Positions 21,346-30,034 are shown, counted from the first letter of the stretch. The stretch is 64,000 bases of DNA from Palsa-883 sp963847615 (GCA_963847615.1 CAWKAN010000017.1:310001-374000), one strand, 5' to 3'. Numbers and translations are program-made. Notes: a model not told the origin generated them from the letters alone.

Positions 21346-22287
21346 TCAAGGCCCATCTTTCCCCAGCACCGCCATCAGCTCGGTCCACTCCCGCCGGTTG
21401 AGCCCGCTGTCGGCCTGCGTCACCGCCTCGCCCGCCACCATCCGCCGCACCGCCGCCAGCATCTGCGCCGACAGCGTCACCGCGCCCAGCCGGTAGTCGA
21501 GGAACGCCTGATAAGCGATTGGTACCCAGGCTTTGACCGTCTCCAGGATCGCCTCGGCATAGACCCGGATCTCGTACTGGGCGTGCGCGTCGGCCCGCAG
21601 CGACAGGAAGTGCAGCAGGTTGTGCAGGTCGATCTTCCAGTACCACTGCGTGTAGGTGTTCAGCGTCAGGTTCATCCGCGCCAGCTCGCGCGCCAAGCCC
21701 GGCCGCTCCGGGTCACGCGCAGCCCCGTCCGCGTCCTCGTTCAGCATCTCGACGTAATGGTCGTAGCTGCGCGTCGCGTCCTGGCGCAGCAGGTCGAGCA
21801 CCCGCGCTGCCTCGTCGCCGCTCAGCACCGCGCCGCGGCCCTGGCGGTTCACCGCCGACTGGGCCGCCAGGTGCTCCGGCGCCGGCAGGTAGAATTCGCG
21901 GTCCAGGATCGAGTAGCGCGCGGAATACTCGTTCACGTTCGCCGTGCGATGGCGGATCCACTGCCGGGCGACGAAGATCGGCAGCTTCACGTGGTACTTG
22001 ATCTCGCACATCTCGAACGGCGTGGAGTGGCGGTGGCGCATCAGGTAGCGGATCAGCCCGGCATCCTCCGACACGCGCCGCGTGCCGCGGCCATAGGAGA
22101 CGCGCGCCGCCTGCACGATCGCCGCGTCGTCGCCCATGTAGTCGATCACCCGAACGAAGCCGTGGTCCAGCAGCGGCAGCGCCTGGAACAGCAGCGCCTC
22201 CAGCGCCGGCACCGTAGGGCGGCTGGTCTCGGCGCGCTGGGCGCGGGACGTCGCGATCTCGGCTTCCTGCTGCTCGGTCAGAGGCAT
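21346..22287 (-). CDS. thyX: Flavin-dependent thymidylate synthase
   Basis: A 313-residue ThyX that makes dTMP from dUMP using FAD, NADPH and methylene-tetrahydrofolate. The diagnostic motif R-H-R-x7-S is seen as RHRTANVNEYSAR at residues 112-124. Other conserved blocks are DAAIVQAARVSYGRGTR, RHRHSTPFEMCEIKYHVKLP and the C-terminal DLHNLLHFLSLRADAHAQYE. The start ATG 22287 gives MPLTEQQEAEI; a start 150 bases further in would remove only a variable tail. It is divergent from the tmRNA gene. Length is at the upper end for the family. Confidence 0.96.
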   Translation of the reverse strand: MPLTEQQEAEIATSRAQRAETSRPTVPALEALLFQALPLLDHGFVRVIDYMGDDAAIVQAARVSYGRGTRRVSEDAGLIRYLMRHRHSTPFEMCEIKYHVKLPIFVARQWIRHRTANVNEYSARYSILDREFYLPAPEHLAAQSAVNRQGRGAVLSGDEAARVLDLLRQDATRSYDHYVEMLNEDADGAARDPERPGLARELARMNLTLNTYTQWYWKIDLHNLLHFLSLRADAHAQYEIRVYAEAILETVKAWVPIAYQAFLDYRLGAVTLSAQMLAAVRRMVAGEAVTQADSGLNRREWTELMAVLGKDGP

Positions 22288-22313
22288 GGCGACTCCATCT
22301 TTTGCGTCCCCAC

Positions 22314-22342
22314 TTTCACCGCGGGGCCCGATCGCCTATATT
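22314..22342 (+). promoter_or_regulatory. Candidate sigma-70 promoter of ssrA
   Basis: TTTCAC at 22314-22319 and TATATT at 22337-22342 are separated by 17 bases. This would start transcription near 22349, just before the acceptor part of the tmRNA gene. Confidence 0.5.
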
Positions 22343-22348
22343 CCCTCT

Positions 22349-22640
22349 GCCGGCTTGCCGGCTATGGCGATAAACGGTGCGTGGAATAAGCGTTGTGGAC
22401 CCGGGGGCGGTACCCGGCGCCTCCACCAATCTCCCGGTTGGATCTCCGATCCTCCGGGCCATGGGGGCGAAATAGGCTCGACACGCGCGGTAAAGACCCA
22501 TCTTTTGCCCGGCATGGTTCCGCCGTCATCGGGCCATATCACAGGTGCCAATGACAACATGGCGCTCGCTGTCGCTGCATAAGCGATAAGCGCGGTTCGG
22601 GGGGCACCGGGCAACAGAAGCCCCCCAACTTCGCACCCGA
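22349..22640 (+). ncRNA. ssrA: Circularly permuted (two-piece) tmRNA
   Basis: Rescues stalled ribosomes by adding a degradation tag. The gene is permuted as in alphaproteobacteria: the acceptor piece comes first and ends in CCA at 22426-22428, with a T-stem CCGGG/CCCGG just before. A spacer (22429-22462) follows, then the coding piece starting GGGGGCGAAATAGGCTCGAC at 22463. The 7-bp acceptor stem pairs GGGGGCG (22463-22469) with CGCCTCC (22419-22425) with one G-U pair. The tag frame at 22547-22582 encodes ANDNMALAVAA and a TAA stop. A pseudoknot-type stem (GGGGGGC with GCCCCCC, 22599-22626) follows. The exact ends of the mature pieces are estimated. Confidence 0.93.
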
Positions 22641-22647
22641 CAGGTAG

Positions 22648-22716
22648 TAGGGCGGATGAGCGCAGCGTCATCCGCCGGGGTGGTCCCGGCGGATGACGCT
22701 GCGCTCATCCGCCCTA
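22648..22716. repeat. Perfect 32-bp inverted repeat
   Basis: Arms at 22648-22679 and 22685-22716 are exact reverse complements around a 5-base loop. The arm begins TAGGGCGGATGAGCGCAGCG. It lies just after the tmRNA gene and before the end of the convergent asd gene, so it may act as a terminator for either. A single-arm relative lies at 19556-19587. Confidence 0.9.
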
Positions 22717-22774
22717 CATCGCGAATCGCTCCGCGATGACGGGTCGTGGCCCGGCCGTGCCGTTTGCGATCGGG

Positions 22775-23791
22775 CTACGCCACCAGTCGCTCGGCGATCT
22801 GCACCGCGTTCAGCGCCGCCCCCTTCAGCAACTGATCGCCCGCCACGAACAGCGCCAGCGACCGTCCCGACGGGTCGCTACCGTCGCGCCGGATGCGTCC
22901 GACCAGCACGTCGCCCTGGCCGGACGCCTCGTTCGGCATCGGGTAGTGGTTCTCCCCCGCGTCATCGACGATCCGCACCCCCGGTGCAGCCGCCAGAATC
23001 TCCCGCGCCGCCGCCGGCGCGATCGGCCGCGCCAGTTCGACCGTCAGCGCGATCGAGTGCGCCCGCAGCACCGGCACGCGGATGCAGGTGATGCCGATCG
23101 GCAGGTGCGGCGCCTGCATGATCTTGCGCAGCTCCCGCGCCACCTTGGTCTCCTCCTCGTTGGCGCCGGTCTCCGGGTCCACCGCGGTGTCGTGGCTGAA
23201 CAGGTTGAAGGCGTAGGGGTGGCGCAGCACCGTGGGCGTGAAATCCCGCCCAGCCAGGTAGGCGCCGGTCGCGCTGCGCAGCTCGGCCATCGCCGCGGCC
23301 CCGGCGCCGGACGCCGCCTGGTAGGTGGCGGCGATCACCCGGCTGATGCCGACCGCGCGATGCAGCGGCCACAGCGGCACCGCGGCGATGATCGCCACGC
23401 AGTTGGGATTGGCGATGATGCCGCGATGCGAGGCGATGGCGCCCGCGTTCACCTCCGGCACCACCAGCGGCACGCCGGCGTCCATGCGGAAGGCCGAGGA
23501 GTTGTCCACCACCACCGCCCCGTGCGCGACCGCGCCCGGGGCGAAGCGGCGCGCGGTGCCGCTGCCGGCGGAAAACAGGGCGATGTCGGCGTCGGCCAGC
23601 CCAGCCTCGCTCAGCGCCTCGACCGGCACGCCGTCGCCGCGGAACATCAGGCGCCGCCCGGCGGAGCGCGGCGAGGCATAGAGGCGCAACGAGCGCAGCG
23701 GGAAATCGCGCTGCTCCAGGCAGGCGATCAGCTCGGTTCCGACCGCGCCGGTGGCGCCGACGATCGCGACCGAGGGGTTGTTCAGGCTCAT
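22775..23791 (-). CDS. asd: Aspartate-semialdehyde dehydrogenase
   Basis: A 338-residue enzyme that reduces aspartyl phosphate to aspartate semialdehyde with NADPH, feeding lysine, threonine, methionine and cell-wall diaminopimelate. It begins MSLNNPSVAIVGATGAVGTE with the NADP-binding GATGAVG. The catalytic cysteine is C131 in IIANPNCVAI. The C-terminal half contains NLFSHDTAVDPETGANEEE and RVPVLRAHSIALTVELARP. Start ATG 23791 gives the family N-terminus. A terminator-like hairpin lies 43 bp upstream on the same strand. Confidence 0.95.
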   Translation of the reverse strand: MSLNNPSVAIVGATGAVGTELIACLEQRDFPLRSLRLYASPRSAGRRLMFRGDGVPVEALSEAGLADADIALFSAGSGTARRFAPGAVAHGAVVVDNSSAFRMDAGVPLVVPEVNAGAIASHRGIIANPNCVAIIAAVPLWPLHRAVGISRVIAATYQAASGAGAAAMAELRSATGAYLAGRDFTPTVLRHPYAFNLFSHDTAVDPETGANEEETKVARELRKIMQAPHLPIGITCIRVPVLRAHSIALTVELARPIAPAAAREILAAAPGVRIVDDAGENHYPMPNEASGQGDVLVGRIRRDGSDPSGRSLALFVAGDQLLKGAALNAVQIAERLVA

Positions 23792-23833
23792 GGCACGGCG
23801 TTCCTTCACATGGGCCGGGGGAACGGGTGCCAG

Positions 23834-23867
23834 AAACTCAAAGGCCCCGTCCGTCACCGGCGGGGCC
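23834..23867 (-). terminator. Rho-independent-type hairpin upstream of asd
   Basis: On the minus strand GGCCCCG pairs with CGGGGCC around an 11-base loop and is followed by TTTGAGTTT. It either ends transcription coming from the paaG-like operon or sits in the asd leader as an attenuator; it lies 43 bp before the asd start. Confidence 0.55.
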
Positions 23868-24051
23868 TATCGGTTGTGCTATGTCGGCAGTCTCAACACG
23901 CGCGCACCCTAGCCACCCCGTCCGAGGGTTTCGTGGTCATCGTCGTGCGCTTCATCCAACCGAACATATTACGACAGTAGGGCAGGCCAGCCACCAACGC
24001 AATGCAGCAAGTCGGCGGGCAGGTAGAGCGCCGTCATCATGAGGGGGACCG

Positions 24052-24225
24052 TCGTGCCAGCCGTTCACCTCTCCCGCCCTTCGCGGGCTTGGGCCGCGAA
24101 GGGCGGACCAAGGTCGGCGAGCGGAGCGACGCCGGGTGAGGGTGGTGCTCGCGGCACACCCTCACCCTCGTCGCTTCGCGCCTCGACCTCTCCCGCGAAG
24201 AGCGGGAGAGGTGTACCCTCGTTCC
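24052..24225. repeat. Cluster of CTCTCCCGC-type hairpins
   Basis: CTCTCCCGCCCTTCGCGG with CCGCGAAGGGCGG forms one hairpin, GGGTGAGGGTG with CACCCTCACCC a second, and ACCTCTCCCGCGAAGAGCGG with its complement GGAGAGGT a third. A related hairpin lies at 40493-40531. The stretch 23792-24243 otherwise holds no gene. Confidence 0.6.
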
Positions 24226-24243
24226 GGTCAGCCTGAAGCCGCC

Positions 24244-24387
24244 CTACGCGCGCGACCGCCGGTCGATCACCCGCTTCGCCTTGCCGAGCGAGCGTTCAAT
24301 CGCGCCCGCCGGCTCGACCACCAGCGCAACCGTCAGGCCGACGCGGTGCTTGATGCGGGAAGCCGCCGCTTTCGCCTCGGCATCCAT
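24244..24387 (-). pseudogene. C-terminal remnant of phenylacetate-CoA ligase (PaaK-like)
   Basis: A 47-residue open frame beginning MDAEAKAAASRIKHRVGLTV and ending VEPAGAIERSLGKAKRVIDR. This matches the C-terminal lid of phenylacetate-CoA ligases, which end IKHRIG-x-VVEPG-x-IERS-x-GKAKRV. All of the adenylation domain is missing, so it cannot be an active ligase. Its ATG overlaps the stop of the paaG-like gene in an ATGA, so the fragment is in a translatable position. It could be junk left by a deletion, or a retained short peptide. Confidence 0.7.
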
Positions 24388-25169
24388 CAGGCGCGGCCCG
24401 CGAAGCTGGGTTTGCGCTTGTCGAGGAAGGCGCGCACGCCCTCGGCGAAATCCGCGCCGCGCCCGGCGATGCCTTGCAGTTCCGCTTCCAGATCGAGCTG
24501 TGCCGCCAGCGCGTCGGTGGCGAATGCGCGCTTGATCAGCGCCAGCGCCTCGGCCGGCCCGGCGGCGAGCCGCACGGTGAGGGCCTCGGCCTCCGCCATC
24601 AGCGCGTCGTCCTCGACGCAGCGCCAGATCATGCCCCAGGCCGCGGCCTGCGCGGCGGAGACCGGCTCGCCCAGCATCGCCAGCGCCCGGGCGCGCGCCT
24701 CGCCGACCAGGCGCGGCAGGAAGAAGCTGGCGCCGGAATCCGGCACCAGGCCGATGCGCACGAAGGCCTGGATGAACTGCGCGCTGCTGCCCGCCAGCAC
24801 GATGTCGCAAGCCAGCGCGAAGCTGGCCCCGGCGCCGGCGGCGATGCCGTTGACGGCGCAGACCACCGGCAGTTTCAGCGCGCGGATGCGCTGCACCACG
24901 CGATGGTGATAGGCGCTGGCCAGGCGTCGCAGGTCGGGCGGGCCGTCGGGGCCCGGGATCACGGTCGGACCCAGCTCCTGACCGGAGCAGAAGCCGCGGC
25001 CAGTCCCGCTCAGCAGCACGGCGCGGCAGGTTCGGTCCGCCTCGGCGTCGTCCAGCGCGGCGAGCAGCGCGGTCAGCATCGCCTCATTCACCGCGTTCAG
25101 CTTGTCCGGCCGGTTCAGCACCAGCTTGCGCCAGCCGGGCCTGGCCTCGACGAGGATAAGCGGTTCCAT
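24387..25169 (-). CDS. paaG: Enoyl-CoA hydratase/isomerase, PaaG-like
   Basis: A 260-residue crotonase-fold protein. It starts MEPLILVEARPGWRKLVLNR, has the oxyanion-hole region SGTGRGFCSGQELG near residue 60, GIAAGAGASFALACDIVLA near 108, and GLVPDSGASFFLPRLVGEAR near 138. FCSGQ and LVPDSG-x-x-FLPRLVG resemble PaaG, the ring-1,2-epoxyphenylacetyl-CoA isomerase, more than fatty-acid enoyl-CoA hydratases. Overlap with a paaK-type remnant supports a phenylacetate history. Start ATG 25169 gives the usual length. A general enoyl-CoA hydratase role is the alternative. Confidence 0.75.
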   Translation of the reverse strand: MEPLILVEARPGWRKLVLNRPDKLNAVNEAMLTALLAALDDAEADRTCRAVLLSGTGRGFCSGQELGPTVIPGPDGPPDLRRLASAYHHRVVQRIRALKLPVVCAVNGIAAGAGASFALACDIVLAGSSAQFIQAFVRIGLVPDSGASFFLPRLVGEARARALAMLGEPVSAAQAAAWGMIWRCVEDDALMAEAEALTVRLAAGPAEALALIKRAFATDALAAQLDLEAELQGIAGRGADFAEGVRAFLDKRKPSFAGRA

Positions 25170-25384
25170 GCGTTGTCCCCCCGGACATTTGCCGCGCCGC
25201 GATGGCGGGACGCGGTTCCTGCTTATACAGCGCCGGCAACGCCGGAAGGCAATCGCCTTGGGCGGCCCGCCCGCATCGCCGCCCCGCGCTGGCTGACGTG
25301 GGATGGCGCGCCGTTCCGTTGGCGCCAGGCGCGGCGACATCATATAATCGACCGCGCAAAAAGCCGACGGCGGGAGCCACTCGG

Positions 25385-26170
25385 ATGCCGGACTTTCACA
25401 CCGTCGTCGGCTTCGCCGTGCAGCAAGGTCAGCTTGAGTATCTGCCGCTCGCCCCGTGGTCGTTCTCGATCCTGGTTGGCGTGTTTGTTCTGCTGGCCGT
25501 GCTGCTTCAGGTTGGCGCCTTGCAGTATGCCTACATGCATCTCGGTATCAGTGCGGCCGGGGCGCTGTTCCTGCTGCTGGGCTCTCTGCTCGGCAGTTAT
25601 TTCAACATTCCGATCGCCGAGCTGCCTGGCCAGCGCGTGGTGTCGGGAGCGGTGGTGACGTTCTACGGCATGCAGTACATGGTGCCCGTCATAGCCGAGT
25701 GGCCGGGAACCGTGATCGCCGTGAATGTCGGTGGCGCGCTGATCCCGACGCTGATGTCGATCTACCTGCTGGCGCGCAACAAATTGTGGGTCCGTGGCGG
25801 GGTGGCAACGATCGTCGTCGCCGCCGTGTGCCACGCCCTGGCCAGCCCGGTTCCCGGCGTCGGGATCGCGCTGCCTGTCTTCGTTCCGGCCCTGTCGGCG
25901 GCCGTCGTGGCCCTGCTGCTGTCGCGCCGGCGGGCCGCGCGGCTCGCCTATATCGGCGGCAGCCTGGGCTGTCTGATCGGCGCCGACCTGCTCAATCTCG
26001 ACAAGCTGCAGGGCCTGGGGGCACCGGTTGCCTCGATCGGCGGCGCGGGAACCTTCGACGGGGTCTTCCTGGTCGGTGCGCTGGCGGTCATCATCGCGAG
26101 TTTTCCGCGCCGGTCCGGCGATGCGGGTGGAACGCGGCGTCGCGGCTCCGTTCCGCAGGCGGGACGTTAA
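25385..26170 (+). CDS. DUF1614-family integral membrane protein
   Basis: A 261-residue membrane protein with seven or eight hydrophobic segments, including FSILVGVFVLLAVLLQVGAL, AGALFLLLGSLLGSYFNIPI, VIAVNVGGALIPTLMSIYLL and GVFLVGALAVIIASFP. The polar motif GSLLGSYFNIPIAELPG and the late IGADLLNLDKLQGLG with GGAGTFDGVFL are the conserved blocks I associate with DUF1614. Function is unknown. The start ATG 25385 is chosen for the family-like N-terminus MPDFHTVVGFAV. It stands alone between the paaG-like gene (divergent) and a dehydrogenase gene 200 bp downstream. Confidence 0.7.
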   Translation: MPDFHTVVGFAVQQGQLEYLPLAPWSFSILVGVFVLLAVLLQVGALQYAYMHLGISAAGALFLLLGSLLGSYFNIPIAELPGQRVVSGAVVTFYGMQYMVPVIAEWPGTVIAVNVGGALIPTLMSIYLLARNKLWVRGGVATIVVAAVCHALASPVPGVGIALPVFVPALSAAVVALLLSRRRAARLAYIGGSLGCLIGADLLNLDKLQGLGAPVASIGGAGTFDGVFLVGALAVIIASFPRRSGDAGGTRRRGSVPQAGR

Positions 26171-26368
26171 CCGACCGATCGCCCGCGCCGGCGGATGCGG
26201 GCGCATTGCGCCATTGCGACAAGCGAAGCGCTTGCATAAACTTCGGCGGCAGCAATCGAGCGCAGGCCAAGGCCGCCGATGGCGCGGGCCGACCCGTCGG
26301 CTCGGCGCACGCGCGATGTGGGTCACGACCGACGGCCGGGTTGAGATCATTGCCAGAGGGGGCAAGCG

Positions 26369-27352
26369 ATGGCGGCAGGATCGTTGGTGGTGGCGTTCGC
26401 ACTGGACGCTGCGCAGCGTGCGATCGCGACCGAGGCGTTGGGTGGGGCAGGGGAGGTGGTCTGCCTGCCCGACCTGGATGATGCGGGCCGCGCGGCAGCG
26501 CTGCGCCGCGCCGGGGCAGTGCTGATCTGGAACACCAAGGAGCTGAAACCGCACGAACAGGCGCTGATCGGCGGCGCAAACCTGTTGCAGACGATGACCG
26601 CGGGCGTCGATTTCCTGCGGTTCGGCGATCTGCCGGACGGACTGCCGGTCGCCAGCAACGGCGGGGCCTATGCCGAGCCGATGGCCGAGCACGCGCTGGC
26701 GATGGCGCTGGCGGCAGCGAAACGTTTGCTGGTGGAACACGCCGCATTGGCCGCCGGGGCGTTCAACCAGTTCGTGCCGAACCGGATGCTCGCCGGCGGC
26801 GTCTGCGGCATTTTCGGCTTCGGCGGCATCGGCGTAGCGACCGCGAAGCTGATGCGCGGCATCGGCATGAAGGTCCATGCGATCAACCGGCGCGGCAGCA
26901 CCGATGCGGACGTGGACTGGATCGGCGGCGTCGATCAGCTCGACACGCTGCTGGCGGCGTCCGACGTGCTGGTGATCAGCGCGCCGCTGTCGCGCGCGAC
27001 GCGCGGCGTCATCGACGCGGCGGCGCTGGCGCGGATGAAGCCGGATGCCATCCTGGTCAATCTGGCGCGTGGCGAGATCATTGACGAGGCGGCGTTGTTT
27101 GCCCACCTGCGGGCGCATCCGCGGTTCACCGCCTGCATCGATGCCTGGTGGATCGAGCCGGTGCGGCATGGACAATTCGCGATGGACCAGCCGTTCATGA
27201 CGCTGCCGAACGTGATCGGCTCGCCGCACAACTCGGCCTCGGTATCGGCCTGGCGCGGCGTCGGTCTGCGCCGCGCGGTGGAAAATTGCCGTCGCGCGCT
27301 GCAGGGCGAGACGCCGCGGTTCCTGGTGCAGGCGGAGGAAAAGCTGGCGTAG
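26369..27352 (+). CDS. D-isomer-specific 2-hydroxyacid dehydrogenase
   Basis: A 327-residue NAD(P)-dependent dehydrogenase. The Rossmann motif GIFGFGGIGVATAKLMRGIG lies near residue 150. The catalytic residues are suggested by VNLARGEIIDEAALF (Arg and Glu) and VIGSPHNSAS (His). TMTAGVDFLRFGDLP matches the N-terminal substrate domain. Such enzymes reduce 2-ketoacids or oxidise D-hydroxyacids; the substrate is not evident. There is no operon partner. The gene is intact. Confidence 0.85.
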   Translation: MAAGSLVVAFALDAAQRAIATEALGGAGEVVCLPDLDDAGRAAALRRAGAVLIWNTKELKPHEQALIGGANLLQTMTAGVDFLRFGDLPDGLPVASNGGAYAEPMAEHALAMALAAAKRLLVEHAALAAGAFNQFVPNRMLAGGVCGIFGFGGIGVATAKLMRGIGMKVHAINRRGSTDADVDWIGGVDQLDTLLAASDVLVISAPLSRATRGVIDAAALARMKPDAILVNLARGEIIDEAALFAHLRAHPRFTACIDAWWIEPVRHGQFAMDQPFMTLPNVIGSPHNSASVSAWRGVGLRRAVENCRRALQGETPRFLVQAEEKLA

Positions 27353-27664
27353 CGGTCGCATCACATGCCGCGCCCGGCCTGCGCGCGGATCAATTCGACG
27401 TGACAACCCCGTGCAGCGGAGCCTGGGGATCACTCATGCACGACCGCATGATTTGCGTGTAACATTCTGAATCCGCGGATTATCGCGGGCCGGTCCGGAC
27501 CGGGCGGCGCGCCATGGTGGTTGCCTCCGTGATGGCGGCGGAGCGAGCACGTCTTCCCGGGCGGCAGCCCGGTTGGTAAACGCTGGCGCGCCATCTCGTT
27601 CCGTCCACGTGCGGATTGGCGCCATGCCGACCGAGGAAGAAAATGTGCGGACCAGGGGGAAAAC
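27353..27664. other. Gene-free stretch (312 bp)
   Basis: No convincing coding frame, repeat or hairpin beyond small GC-rich stems. It presumably contains the promoter of the GFA-like gene. Confidence 0.4.
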
Positions 27665-28088
27665 ATGACTCACGTCGGAAGCTGTTTCTGCGGCGCCGTC
27701 CAGGTGCAGGTGAGCGGTGCGCCGGAGGCGATGGGCTATTGTCATTGCCGTTCGTGTCGCTCGTGGTCTGGCGGCCCGGTGAATGCGTTCACCCTGTGGA
27801 AGCCGGAGGCGGTGCGCATCACGGCCGGTGCCGAGCACGTGGCGATGTTTCAGAAGACGCCGCTCAGCCAGCGCCAGGTACTGCGCGAAATGCGGCGGTC
27901 ATCTGATGGCAAACCATCCGCCGCTCGGCCTGGTCAACGTGTTCGCGGCAACGATCCCGACACTCGCCTTCACGCCGGGGGTGCATGTCAACTACGCCGA
28001 GACCGTGCTGCCGATGCGCGACGGGCTGACCAAGCTGAAGGATTTCCCGGCTGAATTCGGCGGCTCCGGCGAGACGATCGCCGAATAG
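27665..28088 (+). pseudogene. GFA-family (CENP-V/GFA) zinc protein, frameshifted copy 1
   Basis: A glutathione-dependent formaldehyde-activating enzyme-like protein with a zinc-binding fold. The first frame gives MTHVGSCFCGAVQVQVSGAP and GYCHCRSCRSWSGG, which carry the first zinc cysteines (CFCG, CHCRSC). At about 27878 one extra G shifts the frame, and YCAKCGGHLMANHPPLGLVN with the second Cys-x2-Cys pair is read in +1. Correcting it gives 140 residues, normal for the family. The role of these proteins outside a few cases is unclear. A second GFA gene at 61879-62330 is also frameshifted. Confidence 0.75.
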
Positions 28089-28189
28089 GGACCTGCCGAT
28101 CCGCCGCGCCGTTCGCCGCCCAGGTGGCGATCGGCAGCCCTTCCGATCCCGCAAGGCTCCTGGCCCGCCCTCGGCGGTTCAGGCGCGGT

Positions 28190-28603
28190 TCAGGCCTTGC
28201 CGAGGTCCTCCAGCAAGGCGTCGAAGGTGTCGGCATTGCCGCAGAATTCGTGGCAATGCGCTTCGGCGGTGCCGGCGGCGAGTTCGCGGCGGCAGCGCGC
28301 GACCGCGCCGCAGCGGGTGCAGGTGAGTTCCAGGTCACGCATCACCGCGGCGGACAGCTGCGCGGCCTGTTCCGCATCCAACCCGCGGGCGCGCATCATC
28401 GCCGCCATCAGCTTGGTGTTGTCCGCGCCGAGCGGTAGCACGCCGCGCAGGTCGGCCTCGCTGACGCCGAGGTCGCGCGCCATTCCGCCGATGTCGCCGC
28501 GGGCGAGACGCGCCATCTCCGCGCTGGCGCGTGCCCGCGTCGTGATCCACTGGGCGACCTGGCTGATCAGGCCAGGGGGAGCCTCGGTGCCAGCGTCGGG
28601 CAT
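28190..28603 (-). CDS. DUF6455-like cysteine-containing protein
   Basis: A 137-residue protein. It has a helical N-terminus (AQWITTRARASAEMARLARG) and DIGGMARDLGVSEADLRGVL, then a C-terminal Cys-rich part RDLELTCTRCGAVARCRREL and EAHCHEFCGNADTFDALLED. The four to six cysteines suggest metal or cluster binding. The pattern is the one I associate with DUF6455 proteins of alphaproteobacteria; function is unknown. ATG 28603 is chosen because GGAGG lies 8 bases upstream. Confidence 0.7.
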   Translation of the reverse strand: MPDAGTEAPPGLISQVAQWITTRARASAEMARLARGDIGGMARDLGVSEADLRGVLPLGADNTKLMAAMMRARGLDAEQAAQLSAAVMRDLELTCTRCGAVARCRRELAAGTAEAHCHEFCGNADTFDALLEDLGKA

Positions 28604-28743
28604 TATATCCTCCACATCATATACTCCGGCAGATTGGGTCACCCCGGATGACCCTGGCTTTGACCTGAATCAAACCGCCCCGCGCATCGCGGCACCTCGA
28701 CCGACCGCGTTGTGGTGCCCACCGCGCCCGCCATGCGGCGTCC

Positions 28744-28781
28744 CGTGGTCGCCGGACCAGGTCCCGCCGCGGGCGACCACG
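28744..28781. terminator. Hairpin downstream of the LLM fragment
   Basis: CGTGGTCGCC pairs with GGCGACCACG. It lies just 3' of the minus-strand LLM remnant and has no T-run. Confidence 0.4.
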
Positions 28782-28787
28782 AGCGGG

Positions 28788-29127
28788 CTAGAAGCGCACG
28801 TCCGGCCGCGTCAGCCCGTAATGCGCCCGCAGCGTTGCCCCGGCATAGGCGGTGCGGAACAAGCCGCGCCGCTGCAGCAGCGGCACCACCTCGGCGATGA
28901 AGACATCCAGCATCGCCGGCAGCACCGGCGGCATCAGGTTGAAGCCGTCCGCGGCGCCGTCGAGGAACCAGTCGGCGATCAGATCGGCGATCCGTTCCGG
29001 CGTGCCGGCAGTGACGAAATGACCGCGGGCGCCGGCCAGGTAGCCAAGCAATTGCCGCAAGGTCGGGTTTTCCCGGCGCACCAGGCCGAGGATGAACAGA
29101 TTGAGGTGGAGCTGCCGGGTCATGGCG
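28788..29127 (-). pseudogene. C-terminal fragment of an LLM flavin monooxygenase (NtaA/SnaA type)
   Basis: Only about the last 110 residues remain: NPTLRQLLGYLAGARGHFVT, AGTPERIADLIADWFLDGAA, DGFNLMPPVLPAMLDVFIAE and VPLLQRRGLFRTAYAGATLR. This is the conserved C-terminal third of the NtaA/SnaA/DszA family of two-component FMN-dependent monooxygenases. The catalytic N-terminal barrel is missing; the upstream side runs into hairpin repeats and an ORF-less group II intron, so mobile elements probably removed it. Confidence 0.72.
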
Positions 29128-29279
29128 CGCAATGGCCGGCCCGCGCCAACGCCTGCGCCGACGTCGCCTTCCCGCCGGGCCGTGCGATGGCGGCGGCAAG
29201 GCAACCTCGGATGGGGACGGCGCGGGTGGCATCTTCGATGGCCAGCATCCCGACCGAGTCCGTTCCGGTCGGCGGGTCT

Positions 29280-29332
29280 GATACCAGCGGCCCGAAATGA
29301 TGACTCTTCCACCATTTCGGGCCGCTGGTATC
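29280..29332. repeat. Perfect 20-bp inverted repeat (CCAGCGGCCCGAAATG type)
   Basis: GATACCAGCGGCCCGAAATG (29280-29299) and its exact complement (29313-29332) surround a 13-base loop. Related hairpins lie at 30052-30097 and 32105-32147, all around the two group II introns. Confidence 0.85.
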
Positions 29333-29372
29333 GCGCGCGGGGTTGCCCAGGGGAGCAGGGGGCGGCCGCGCG

Positions 29373-30034
29373 ATCGCGGTAGGGACGCCCATTACTGGGC
29401 GCCCCCCGCACAGAACCGTACGTGCGGCTTTCCCGCATACGGCTCCCACCTCGGGTATGTGACGGTGATGCACGCACTATCCTGCGGCATTGCCGTACGC
29501 GCTCCAGCGCCTGTGACACACGTTCCCGGTTCTGTGCCCGGTGCGTGCTTTGCCGGTTCGCGTTCCCCTCGGCCCCTGCCCTTCGCTCCACCCGCTCCAT
29601 CCCCGGTGTCCCGGTTCCGTTCGCGGGCTTCATCGCTACTACGACAGGGTCTGACTTCTCGTGCCCGTGCATCGCCGGCTTCGGCTCATCGCCTTCCCGA
29701 CGCGGGCCGGACGGACGAGCATCCGTCCGGTCAGACACGAGACCTCCCAGGTTCCGACAGGTTCCCTTCGTGCGTGATGAGGTCTTCGACCCCGACCGAG
29801 CGACGGCGCCTCGCTTGACGGTGCCGCACATGTTGCCTTCGGCTGTTTGGACGGCCTCGGCCTCGGTGGCATTGTCTCTTTCGTGGCTCAATAGCTCACC
29901 CCGCACAATCGCTGTGTACGCTTCGTGGCCGCCGTCACCGACGGAATCTCACGCAACACTCACTACCAGGCGGGTGCTACCCCTTACCTGGGCCGGACTT
30001 CCACCGGCTGGAACCCGCCAGCCTCCTGGCGCAC
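29373..30034 (-). mobile_element. ORF-less group II intron derivative (662 bp)
   Basis: On the minus strand it starts GTGCGCCAGGAGGCTGGCGG at 30034 and ends with a domain V hairpin (GAGCCGTATGCGGGAAAGCC, then GCACGTACGGTTC), domain VI and CCCTACCGCGAT at 29373. The start of the maturase frame is present (MHGHEKSDPVVVAMKPANG) and matches the intact intron at 30100-32005, but the rest of the reverse transcriptase is deleted and the sequence jumps from ALERVRQ straight to the domain V region. The RNA core could still fold, so splicing or mobility with a maturase in trans is possible. Confidence 0.82.

Noticed and set aside
29373..30034. Protein-coding gene on either strand within the small intron
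   Set aside because: Open frames here are explained by the intron RNA sequence; only the first about 60 codons of a maturase remain.
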